A program made the translations under genes and the position numbers. DNA of 64,000 nt, taken from assembly GCF_003600895.1 (NCBI RefSeq), contig NZ_QYRP01000002.1, positions 1,922,001 to 1,986,000 on the forward strand, given 5' to 3'. Positions 1 through 8,687 of the stretch are shown one piece after another. Positions within the stretch are counted from its first letter, which is position 1. Each line of letters begins with the position of its first letter. Below the pieces are notes generated by a model. It was not told the origin of the DNA. It saw nothing but the letters and a program-made list of their open reading frames with translations, and ran no database searches. Source of the stretch: Nocardioides cavernaquae (GTDB taxonomy: Bacteria > Actinomycetota > Actinomycetes > Propionibacteriales > Nocardioidaceae).

Positions 1-111
1 GTCAGTGAGGACACCGTGAAGACCCACATCCGCGGGCTCTATCGCAAGCTCGGTGTCTCCGACCGCAGCGGTGCGATCGCGGTCGCGCTGCGCGAGGGGC
101 TCTTCCGATGA
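1..111 (+). CDS. C-terminal end of a LuxR/NarL-type response regulator (5' truncated by window)
   Basis: The first 36 codons read in frame to a TGA at 109-111. They contain SEDTVKTHIRGLYRKLGV, the recognition-helix part of a LuxR-type helix-turn-helix. The receiver domain would lie before the window. The gene ends 37 bp before the sensor kinase at 149, so the two are probably a NarL-class two-component pair in one operon. The DNA target and stimulus cannot be told from this fragment. Confidence 0.8.
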   Translation, partial: VSEDTVKTHIRGLYRKLGVSDRSGAIAVALREGLFR

Positions 112-148
112 GGCCGCAGCGGAGGGGTCGTCCGAGGAGGGTGGGTCG

Positions 149-1387
149 GTGAGCAAGGCTGCCCTGTCCGTTCCCGACGCTGCCGAGCTGGCGGCGCGGT
201 TCAGCGCGGACAGCGTGATCCTCTACGCGATCGAGGGCCAGGACCTCGGCATCGTCGACATCTGGCCGGTCCACCCATCCGCCAGGGACCTCAAGCTGCA
301 GGTCGGGTTCGGCGTGACGGGCCGCGTTGCGCGCACCCGCCGACCGCTGCTGCTGCACGAGGACTCACCGCGCAACCCTCTCCACCGCGAGCTGATCCAC
401 ATCGGCCCCAACGAGACCGTTGCGCGCATGTGCGTGCCGCTTCCCGGGCTCCACGGTGGCCTGGAGGAAGGCGTTCTCGGCGTGCTGGCGCTGACCCGCC
501 CGCCACGCCGGCCCTTCACCCCAGACGACCTCGAGCGTGCCCAGGCGTTCGCTCCGATCCTCGGCCTGCACCTCCATGCGGAGCAGCTCTGGCGCGCGGT
601 CAACCGGCACCGCACCGAGCGTGACCGGCTGATCAAGCAGGCGATCTCGGCGCAGGAGGCCGAGCGCCGGCGCATCGCGTTCGACCTGCACGACGGCGTC
701 ACGACCGCGCTCGCATCCATGGCGTTCCACCTGTCCGCGGCGGACCTCACGGTCGGCCAGCTCGCGGCGGCCAGCACCCTCGCGCAGCCGGGGACCGATG
801 CCACGCCCGCTGCCGACGCCGACGCCGCTGCCGCTGCCGACGCCGAGAAGCGGAAGCAGGGCCTCGAGCGTGCCCGCGCCGAGCTGGGTGCGGCCCGCGC
901 CCTTGCCGACATGGCCTACGCCCAGACCAGGGCCGCGATCTCCGGGCTGCACAGCCTCGTGCTCGACGACCTCGGGCTGACCGCCGCCTTCGAGTCGCTG
1001 GTGCAGATGGCGAGCCGCGAGGACGGCCCGCGCATCGACCTGGTCGTCGATCCCGCGGTCGAGAGCGACGACGTGCCCGACCATGCGGCCGCGGCGTTCT
1101 ACCGGATCGCGCAGGAGACGCTGGCCAATGCGGTCAAGCACGCCGATGCCACCCGGATCCGGCTCTCGCTCCGCCGCGACGGTGACTCGATCGTGCTCAA
1201 CTGCAGCGACGACGGCCAGGGGTTCGACCTCGAGGCACAGCGGAGTGCGCGTGCAGCCGATGACGAGGGCGAGCAGCACTTCGGGCTCAGCTCCGTCGCC
1301 GAGCGCTGCGCCATGATCGAGGCGTCGCTGCGGGTCGAGTCACGCCCTGGTGGCGGCACGATCGTCATGGTCGAGCTGCCGCTCTAA
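149..1387 (+). CDS. GAF-domain sensor histidine kinase (NarL/DesK class)
   Basis: This is a cytoplasmic two-component sensor of 412 residues with no membrane segment. An N-terminal GAF-like domain (about residues 15-145) is followed by a HisKA_3 dimerisation helix with the phospho-acceptor His near residue 181 in FDLHDGV, and a C-terminal HATPase_c domain with NAVKHA (N box) and DDGQGFD (G box). The GTG at 149 is chosen because GAGGAGGG lies just upstream; an in-frame start at 53 would overlap the regulator. An Ala/Asp-rich insert of about 45 residues separates the two conserved kinase helices and looks like low-complexity expansion. The partner is the truncated LuxR-type regulator immediately upstream. 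The ligand of the GAF domain is unknown. Confidence 0.85.
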   Translation: MSKAALSVPDAAELAARFSADSVILYAIEGQDLGIVDIWPVHPSARDLKLQVGFGVTGRVARTRRPLLLHEDSPRNPLHRELIHIGPNETVARMCVPLPGLHGGLEEGVLGVLALTRPPRRPFTPDDLERAQAFAPILGLHLHAEQLWRAVNRHRTERDRLIKQAISAQEAERRRIAFDLHDGVTTALASMAFHLSAADLTVGQLAAASTLAQPGTDATPAADADAAAAADAEKRKQGLERARAELGAARALADMAYAQTRAAISGLHSLVLDDLGLTAAFESLVQMASREDGPRIDLVVDPAVESDDVPDHAAAAFYRIAQETLANAVKHADATRIRLSLRRDGDSIVLNCSDDGQGFDLEAQRSARAADDEGEQHFGLSSVAERCAMIEASLRVESRPGGGTIVMVELPL

Positions 1388-1407
1388 GTCGGTCCGAAAT
1401 GCGGAGA

Positions 1408-1449
1408 GCCAGCCTGGCCTCACCAAACGATTGGTGAGGCCAGGCTGGC
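1408..1449. terminator. Bidirectional hairpin terminator
   Basis: Perfect 18-bp arms (GCCAGCCTGGCCTCACCA and its complement) surround a 6-nt loop. It lies exactly between the convergent 3' ends of the sensor kinase and the aldolase, so it can serve both strands. There is no long T-run, as is usual in high-GC actinobacteria. Confidence 0.85.
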
Positions 1450-1478
1450 ATCCCCCATGGTCCGGAGGCCGCCGGAGC

Positions 1479-2471
1479 TCAGCTGGCGGCGTCGGAGGAG
1501 ACCTTGCAGTTCGCCTTGAGCACGTCCTGCGCGGCCGTCACGTTGGCGGCGTCGCCGGCCCAGGTGTGCAGTGCGTCGCTGACCAGCGCGCGACCGAACG
1601 AGAACGTGACGTTCCACGGGCGGTCCGGCACGGCGCTCAGTGCGGAGAGGAAGGCACACACGTCGGCCGTCGGGTGACCGCCGGACAGGAACGCGATGCC
1701 GGGCACCGTCGAGGGGACCGTGTCGAGCAGCACCTCGTACGTCGCCGCCGCGACGTCGTGCGCTCCGACCGACGCCGCGTCGAGGCCGGGGGTCACGAAG
1801 TTCGGCTTCAGCACGATGCCGGTCATGTCGACACCGGCCCGCCCGAGCTCCTCGAAGAGTGCCGCGAGCGCCAGCCCGGTGGCCTGCGCGCAGGTCTCCA
1901 GGTCGTGGGCGCCGCTGCACAGCACCTCGGGCTCGACGATCGGGACGATGCCGTGCTCCTGGCAGAGTGCGGCATAGCGGGCGAGCGCGGCGGCGTTGGC
2001 GCGGGCGGCGTACTCGCTGACGTTGGTCACGTCGATGACCGCGCGCCACTTGGCGAAGGCGGCACCCCGCTCGGCGTACGACGCGAGGCGCGCGCCGAGG
2101 CCGTCGAGGCCCTCGGTGATGAACGCGCCGTCCTGGCCGGGGAGGACGGACGTGCCGGTGTCGACCTTGATGCCCGCGAGGATGCCGAGGTCACGGCAGG
2201 CCTCGGGGAAGGTGCGGCCGTCGCTCAGCGTCTGGCCGAAGGTCTCGTCGGCGAGGATGATGCCGCTGACCCACTCCGACAGCCCGGGGGCGGTCAGCAG
2301 CAGCTCGCGGTAGTCGCGACGCGCGGTCTCGCTGGCGGGGATGCCCTCGGCCTCGAGACGGGCGGACATGGTCTTGATGGACTCGTCGGCGGCGAGGATG
2401 CCACGACCGTTGCCGGTCATGGTCCGTGCGTTCTCCGCGAGCGTGGCAGTGGCGGTTGCAGTCGTGGTCAT
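1479..2471 (-). CDS. Class I fructose-bisphosphate aldolase
   Basis: This 330-residue protein is a Schiff-base (class I) aldolase that cleaves or forms fructose 1,6-bisphosphate; in the Calvin cycle it can also make sedoheptulose 1,7-bisphosphate. Visible marks are the N-terminal GILAADES, the Schiff-base lysine in IVLKPNFVTPG, and the phosphate-binding SGG in FLSGGHPT. The length is a little under the usual 340-360. The ATG at 2471 opens MTTTATATA. It lies 35 bp downstream of cbbR on the same strand, so the two are probably co-transcribed and divergent from cbbLSX. Placement beside RuBisCO suggests a carbon-fixation role, though a glycolytic role cannot be excluded. Confidence 0.93.
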   Translation of the reverse strand: MTTTATATATLAENARTMTGNGRGILAADESIKTMSARLEAEGIPASETARRDYRELLLTAPGLSEWVSGIILADETFGQTLSDGRTFPEACRDLGILAGIKVDTGTSVLPGQDGAFITEGLDGLGARLASYAERGAAFAKWRAVIDVTNVSEYAARANAAALARYAALCQEHGIVPIVEPEVLCSGAHDLETCAQATGLALAALFEELGRAGVDMTGIVLKPNFVTPGLDAASVGAHDVAAATYEVLLDTVPSTVPGIAFLSGGHPTADVCAFLSALSAVPDRPWNVTFSFGRALVSDALHTWAGDAANVTAAQDVLKANCKVSSDAAS

Positions 2472-2506
2472 GACCCGACGATGCTCCGGGTGCGCACTGC
2501 GTGGCC

Positions 2507-3418
2507 TCACCCCTGCGGGCGAGACCGGGTGTGAAACGCCGCCGGCCCGACGAGCTCCGGGTCGCAGACATGTCCGAGGAAGAGCCGCGTGGCGGCGGTC
2601 GGCTGGTCCGCCGTCGTCAGGTGCCACGGCCGGTCGAGCGGCGTCCCCGTGACGGCGTACGTCGTGAGGTCGCCCGAGGCGAGCGCCTCGGCGGCGGAGG
2701 CCTCGTGCACGAGGGTGACACCCAGGCCTTCGCGGGCCGCCGCCACCGCGGCGCCGGCGGTGCCCATCGTCAGCAGCGGGGGTGCGGCCTGCAGACGCGT
2801 GAGGAGTGAGCGGGCTGTGTCGCGAGTGCCCGAGCCGACCGCGGTGAGCAGCCACGGCACGGTCAACGGCGAGGCGTCGATGCCGGGGCGGCCGACGACG
2901 ACGAGGTGGTTGGCGTGGGTGGCCCGGGTGACCAGGCCCGACCCGCGCGGTGGACGCCCGGCGAGCACGACGTCGACGGCGTGGTCGGCGGCGAGGGAGA
3001 AGAGCTCGTCGCGGGGGAGCACCGAGACCGACAGCTCCACCTGGGGGTGGGCCTCGGCGAAGGATGCGATCAGGTGCGGGAGCACGTACTCCGCGGCGGT
3101 CGCCACCGCGCCGATCCGCACCCGGCCGCGGTCGGGGTCGTGGACCGCGCCGGCTGCCTCCTCGAGCAACCCGAGCAATCGGCGGGCGTAGCCGGCGAAG
3201 GTCTCCCCGGCATCCGTCGGCACGATGCCGCGGCCGGCCTTGCTGAACAGGGTGGTGCCGAGGGCGGTCTCCAGCGAGGAGATCGCGGCCGAGATGGCCG
3301 GCGGTGTGACGTGCAGGGACTCGGCTGCGGCGCGGACGCTCCCTGTCTCGTGGACGGCGAGGAAGGTCTGCAGCCGGCCCCAGGTGGCGGCTGCGGGCAG
3401 GTTCACGGCTCCGGTCAT
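2507..3418 (-). CDS. cbbR: LysR-family regulator, probable CbbR
   Basis: The protein has 303 residues. The N-terminal winged helix-turn-helix (about residues 8-65, with GSVRAAAESLHVTPPAISAAI) has the LysR layout, and the rest is a periplasmic-binding-protein-like effector domain. The gene is divergent from cbbL across a 120-bp gap that carries LysR-type inverted repeats, the classical arrangement of the Calvin-cycle activator. A TTG at 3439 is in frame, but the ATG at 3418 gives the normal N-terminus. The CbbR call rests mainly on position, since LysR effector domains are hard to separate by eye. The aldolase gene follows in the same direction. Confidence 0.82.
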   Translation of the reverse strand: MTGAVNLPAAATWGRLQTFLAVHETGSVRAAAESLHVTPPAISAAISSLETALGTTLFSKAGRGIVPTDAGETFAGYARRLLGLLEEAAGAVHDPDRGRVRIGAVATAAEYVLPHLIASFAEAHPQVELSVSVLPRDELFSLAADHAVDVVLAGRPPRGSGLVTRATHANHLVVVGRPGIDASPLTVPWLLTAVGSGTRDTARSLLTRLQAAPPLLTMGTAGAAVAAAREGLGVTLVHEASAAEALASGDLTTYAVTGTPLDRPWHLTTADQPTAATRLFLGHVCDPELVGPAAFHTRSRPQG

Positions 3419-3420
3419 GG

Positions 3421-4999
<1,579 letters not shown>

Positions 5000-5025
5000 C
5001 CACCACCCTCGAAAGGAGCACTGTC

Positions 5026-5451
5026 ATGAAGCTTCGCTACGGCACCTTCTCGTACCTGCCGGACCTGACCGACGACGAGATCGCGGCGCAGATCAAGTAC
5101 GCCCTCATCAACGGCTGGCCGGTCTCGGTCGAGTACACCGACGACCCGCACCCCCGCAACATCTACTGGGAGATGTGGGGCCTGCCGCTCTTCGACCTCG
5201 AAGAGCCCGACGGCGTCCTCGCCCAGATCAACGAGTGCCGCCAGGCCTTCCCGCAGCACTACGTGCGCGTCCTCGCGTACGACGCGCGGCTGGGCAAGCA
5301 GACCACCGCCATGTCCTTCCTGGTGCAGAGCCCGGACAACGAGCCGGGCTTCATCCTCGAGCGCATCGAGGGTCCGGACCGGACCCAGCACTACTCGGTG
5401 CGGTCCTACGCGACGGCGAAGCCTGCCGGGGCGCGGTACACGGGCGAGTGA
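5026..5451 (+). CDS. cbbS: RuBisCO small subunit (red type)
   Basis: This 141-residue subunit caps the L8 core to form the L8S8 holoenzyme. It opens [19 protein letters not shown], typical of red-type small subunits, and has the conserved [23 protein letters not shown] block. The extended C-terminus ([21 protein letters not shown]) forms the beta-hairpin found in red-type small subunits that lines the central pore. GAAAGGAG lies just upstream of the ATG. The gene sits between cbbL and cbbX in a compact operon. Confidence 0.96.
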   Translation: MKLRYGTFSYLPDLTDDEIAAQIKYALINGWPVSVEYTDDPHPRNIYWEMWGLPLFDLEEPDGVLAQINECRQAFPQHYVRVLAYDARLGKQTTAMSFLVQSPDNEPGFILERIEGPDRTQHYSVRSYATAKPAGARYTGE

Positions 5452-5457
5452 CCTGAC

Positions 5458-6468
5458 ATGACCACGTCCCAGGGATTCGGGTTCCACCGGCCGGGTGCCG
5501 GTGCAGCTGCGGCCGTCACCGAGGAGGCGCCGGCTGAGCCGGTGATCCTCGGCGACGACGCTGAGCTCGACCTCTCGGCGGACGAGTCGGCGGCCAGGGT
5601 CGAGGAGACCCTGGCCGCTCTCGACGCCGAGCTGGTTGGCCTGGCGTCCGTCAAGCGGCGGGTGCGGGAGATCGCCTCGCTGCTCCAGGTCGACCGCGCC
5701 CGTGAACAGTTCGGGCTGCTGTCGTCGAAGCCGACCCTCCACATGAGCTTCACCGGAGGACCCGGCACCGGCAAGACCACCGTTGCGATGCGGATGGCGA
5801 GCATCCTCCACGCGCTCGGGTACATCCGGGCGCCGCGGGTGCACGTCGTCACACGCGACGACCTCGTCGGCCAGTTCATCGGCCACACCGCACCGAAGAC
5901 CAAGGAGGCCATCGCGCGCGCAGCTGGTGGCGTGCTCTTCATCGATGAGGCCTACTACCTGTTCCGCCCCGAGAACGAGCGGGACTACGGCCAGGAGGTC
6001 ATCGAGATCCTGCTGACCGAGATGGAGAACGAGCGTGGCGACCTGGTCGTCATCTTCGCCGGCTATCCCGACCGGATGGCCACGTTCTTCTCGGCCAACC
6101 CGGGGCTGAGCTCGCGGGTCCCGCACCACGTGGAGTTCGAGAACTACGACCACGGTGAGCTCGTGCAGATCGCAGACCTCATGGTCGAGGCGGAGAACTT
6201 CCGCTTCGACGACGAGGCCCGCGAGGCCTTCTCGGAGTACCTCACGCTGCGGTTGGAGCGGCCGAACTTCTCCAACGCGCGCAGTGTCCGCAACGCGATC
6301 GAGCGGTGTCGCCTGCGGCAGGCGCGCCGGCTGGTCGGTCTCAACCGTCCGCTCCGCAGGGAGGACCTCGTCACCCTCACGGCTGACGACATCCGCGGCA
6401 GCAGCATCTTCGCGGACGCTGACCTGGATGAGGAGCTGGTCGAGGACCCGGTGCCTGCGGCGGACTGA
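5458..6468 (+). CDS. cbbX: CbbX, red-type RuBisCO activase (AAA+)
   Basis: This AAA+ ATPase frees inhibited red-type RuBisCO by pulling on the C-terminus of CbbL. The 336-residue protein has Walker A GGPGTGKTT near residue 100 and Walker B VLFIDEAYYL near 160. The FIGHTAPKTKE pore-loop region and the C-terminal helical lid (NFSNARSVRNAIER) follow. About 40 N-terminal residues rich in Ala/Glu are less conserved. It starts 6 bp after cbbS, so expression is tied to the enzyme. Its presence supports the red-type assignment of CbbL/CbbS. Confidence 0.95.
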   Translation: MTTSQGFGFHRPGAGAAAAVTEEAPAEPVILGDDAELDLSADESAARVEETLAALDAELVGLASVKRRVREIASLLQVDRAREQFGLLSSKPTLHMSFTGGPGTGKTTVAMRMASILHALGYIRAPRVHVVTRDDLVGQFIGHTAPKTKEAIARAAGGVLFIDEAYYLFRPENERDYGQEVIEILLTEMENERGDLVVIFAGYPDRMATFFSANPGLSSRVPHHVEFENYDHGELVQIADLMVEAENFRFDDEAREAFSEYLTLRLERPNFSNARSVRNAIERCRLRQARRLVGLNRPLRREDLVTLTADDIRGSSIFADADLDEELVEDPVPAAD

Positions 6469-6503
6469 GTCCTCGCCCGGGGCGAGGCAGTGAGCGAGGC
6501 AGT

Positions 6504-6554
6504 GAGGAGGAGTGGGTGGGTGGCCTGTCAGCAGGCGCCGACCCACTCCTCCTC
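6504..6554. terminator. Hairpin between cbbX and moaE
   Basis: Perfect 14-bp arms, GAGGAGGAGTGGGT (6504-6517) and its complement (6541-6554), with 23 nt between them. It lies after cbbX and reaches into the last codons of the convergent moaE gene, so it probably ends both transcripts. Confidence 0.65.
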
Positions 6555-6968
6555 GCCGTCGGTGAAGATCTGGTGCTTCCAGATCGGCACCTCGTGCTTG
6601 AGGTCGTCGATCAGCTTGCGGCAAGCCTCGAAGGCCGGGCCGCGGTGCGCGCACGCGACTGCCACGATCACCGCGACGTCGCCGACCTCGAGGCCGCCGG
6701 TGCGGTGCACGGCTGCCAGCGCCAGCACCGGGTACGCCGCGATGACGCGCTCGGCGACCTTGCGCATCTCCTCCACGGCGCCGGGGTGGGCGCTGTAGTC
6801 GAGGGTGGTGACGCTCCTGCCGTGGTCGTGATCGCGGACCGTCCCGACGAAGAGTGCCGTGCCGCCCGCCGCGCGGCCGCTCACCGCGGCGTACACCTCG
6901 TCGAGGGAGAGGGGAGCGTCGCGCACCGCGAGCAGGCGTACGACGTCGGTGGCGGTCGCGGCGGTCAT
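6528..6968 (-). CDS. moaE: MoaE, molybdopterin synthase large subunit
   Basis: MoaE with thiocarboxylated MoaD converts cyclic pyranopterin monophosphate to molybdopterin. The 146-residue protein has the family pattern: FVGTVRDHD near residue 40, the histidine/glycine segment VHRTGGLEVGD, and the active-site lysine region KHEVPIWKHQIF near the C-terminus, which ends EEWVGAC. It is the last gene of a moaA-moaD-moaE run on the minus strand, 39 bp after moaD. The cofactor would serve the two molybdenum oxidoreductases encoded at 8.7-16.2 kb. Confidence 0.95.
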   Translation of the reverse strand: MTAATATDVVRLLAVRDAPLSLDEVYAAVSGRAAGGTALFVGTVRDHDHGRSVTTLDYSAHPGAVEEMRKVAERVIAAYPVLALAAVHRTGGLEVGDVAVIVAVACAHRGPAFEACRKLIDDLKHEVPIWKHQIFTDGEEEWVGAC

Positions 6969-7007
6969 GGGCTTCTCCTGTGGCGAGGTGATCGTGCGGG
7001 GAGGGGC

Positions 7008-7325
7008 TCAGCCGCCAGCGAACGGCGGCAGGACCTCGACCGTCGAGCCGTTGGTCAGCGCGATGGCCGTGCGGTCGCGGCTTCCGACCTGGTGGCCGTC
7101 GACGAGGAGCGAGCAGACCCCGAGCACCCGTGCGTAACGCGGGTCCTGGCTGTGCCGGGCGTGGGCCTGTGCGAGTGCCTCGGCCAGTGAGCCCGCGACG
7201 TAGAGCTCCTCGTGCGTGCCGGCAGCCTCCTTCGCCGCGGCCCAGTAGCGGATGACCACCACGGGCTCGTCGTCGACGTGGTGCGGGGCCGCGCCGTCCG
7301 CCGCGACAGGCGAGCTGATCGTCAT
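7008..7325 (-). CDS. moaD: MoaD, molybdopterin synthase sulfur carrier
   Basis: This ubiquitin-fold carrier delivers sulfur from its C-terminal glycine thiocarboxylate to MoaE. It is 105 residues long, ends PPFAGG with the required double glycine, and carries an extra N-terminal stretch of about 20 residues before VVIRYWAAAKEAAG, where the fold begins. The ATG at 7325 lies 1 bp after the moaA stop codon, so translation is probably coupled. An in-frame extension upstream would overlap moaA and is not used here. Confidence 0.92.
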   Translation of the reverse strand: MTISSPVAADGAAPHHVDDEPVVVIRYWAAAKEAAGTHEELYVAGSLAEALAQAHARHSQDPRYARVLGVCSLLVDGHQVGSRDRTAIALTNGSTVEVLPPFAGG

Positions 7326-7326
7326 C

Positions 7327-8343
7327 TCAACCGCCGATCGCCGACATGGGCCGGTCGGGCTGCTGGAAGTCGGGGCTGTTGATCGCGTGGCCAGCACCCT
7401 TGCGGGCAACGGCTCCACGCCACGCTGCCTCGATGTCGGCATCGCCCGAGCCGCCGCGCAGCAGCGAGCGCAGGTCGGACTCGCGGGTGGCGAACAGGCA
7501 GGTGCGGAGCTGGCCGTCGGCGGTCAGCCGGACCCGGTCACAGGTGCCGCAGAACGCACGGGTGACGCTGGCGATCACGCCGATCAGGTGGTCGGTGCCG
7601 ACGACGCGCCACTCCTCGGCGGGCGCGTTGTCCTCACGCTCGACCGGCTCGAGCGTGAAGCGCTTGCTGAGCCGCTCCACGATCTCGTCGGCCGTGATCA
7701 TCTTGTCGCGCTCCCAGGCCGCCTGGGCGTCGAGCGGCATCGACTCGATGAAGCGCATGCGGTAGCCGTACTCCACCGCGAACTCGGCCAGGTCGACGAT
7801 CTCGTCGTCGTTGACGCCGCGCACGGGGACCGCATTGATCTTGACCGGGCTCAGGCCGGCGTCCTGAGCGGCGCGCAGTCCGGCGAAGACGTCGTCGATG
7901 CGGTTGCGCCGGGTGATCTCCTGATAGCGGTCTCGGCGGAGGGTGTCGAGGCTGACGTTGACCCGGTGCAGCCCGGCGTCGGCGAGGGCGGGCGCCATGC
8001 GCTTGAGGCCGATGCCGTTGGTCGTCAGCGAGACCTTGAGTGCCGGGTCGATATCGACGATGCGGGACACCAGGCCGGGGAGCCCGTGACGCAGCAGCGG
8101 CTCGCCGCCGGTCAGGCGCACGGTGCGGATGCCGAGGCGATCGACACCGATCCCGATCAGCCGGACGATCTCGTCGTCGGAGAGCACCTCGGCGCGGGTC
8201 AGCCAGGAGAGGCCTTCCTCCGGCATGCAGTACGTGCAGCGCAGGTTGCACCGGTCGGTCACTGAGACCCGGAGGTCGGTGTGCACGCGGCCGAAGCCGT
8301 CAGCAAGCGGTTCGATGCGCGCATCGGCGTACGTCGTTGGCAC
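7327..8343 (-). CDS. moaA: MoaA, GTP 3',8-cyclase (radical SAM)
   Basis: MoaA starts molybdenum-cofactor synthesis from GTP. The 338-residue protein has the radical-SAM cluster CNLRCTYC, the GGEPLLR motif, a second C-terminal 4Fe-4S site (FCGTCDRVRLTADGQLRTCLF in two pieces) and the C-terminal GG tail (SAIGG) needed for activity. The GTG at 8343 is preferred because GGAG lies about 8 bp upstream. An ATG at 8394 would add 17 residues and remains possible. First gene of moaA-moaD-moaE, divergent from the YdeP-like oxidoreductase, which needs a molybdenum cofactor. moaC was not found in the window. Confidence 0.93.
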   Translation of the reverse strand: MPTTYADARIEPLADGFGRVHTDLRVSVTDRCNLRCTYCMPEEGLSWLTRAEVLSDDEIVRLIGIGVDRLGIRTVRLTGGEPLLRHGLPGLVSRIVDIDPALKVSLTTNGIGLKRMAPALADAGLHRVNVSLDTLRRDRYQEITRRNRIDDVFAGLRAAQDAGLSPVKINAVPVRGVNDDEIVDLAEFAVEYGYRMRFIESMPLDAQAAWERDKMITADEIVERLSKRFTLEPVEREDNAPAEEWRVVGTDHLIGVIASVTRAFCGTCDRVRLTADGQLRTCLFATRESDLRSLLRGGSGDADIEAAWRGAVARKGAGHAINSPDFQQPDRPMSAIGG

Positions 8344-8687
8344 CAGGACTCCGCTTCTCCCCACGTTTCGTGACTCTGCTCTGACCTGCACCATCCGCGA
8401 TCCGCGGGGCGCGGTCAACGCGGAAGATTCGATGGGCCGATAACGTCCGGTGATGGGCGCGCGGGGGAGCGGTGTGCCGTGTGATCCGGGCCATGTGCAC
8501 GGGGCTGCCGGGGACATGGGGACGCTGGCATAGGTGTCGGTTATCGGGTCATCGAACACCGTTCATTGACTTGCTCCAGGCAAGGGAAGAGGGTGGCAAT
8601 CGGGCGCGCGCGACAAGCGCGGAGGGGCCCGGACACGGCGAGATCACCGGCTACAGCTCGGGGGTCAGATCATGAGGAGAAGCGCGG
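8344..8687. other. 344-bp intergenic gap, divergent promoter region
   Basis: This gap separates divergent moaA and the YdeP-like gene and must carry promoters for both. No open frame with convincing coding character was seen. A short dyad CCGCG/CGCGG spans 8395-8407. The pattern of a molybdenum-cofactor riboswitch was looked for and not recognised. A GAGGAGAAG ribosome site at 8672-8680 serves the ATG at 8688. Confidence 0.5.

Noticed and set aside
8344..8687. Molybdenum-cofactor riboswitch before moaA or the oxidoreductase
   Set aside because: The conserved core of that class was not recognised in this gap on either strand.
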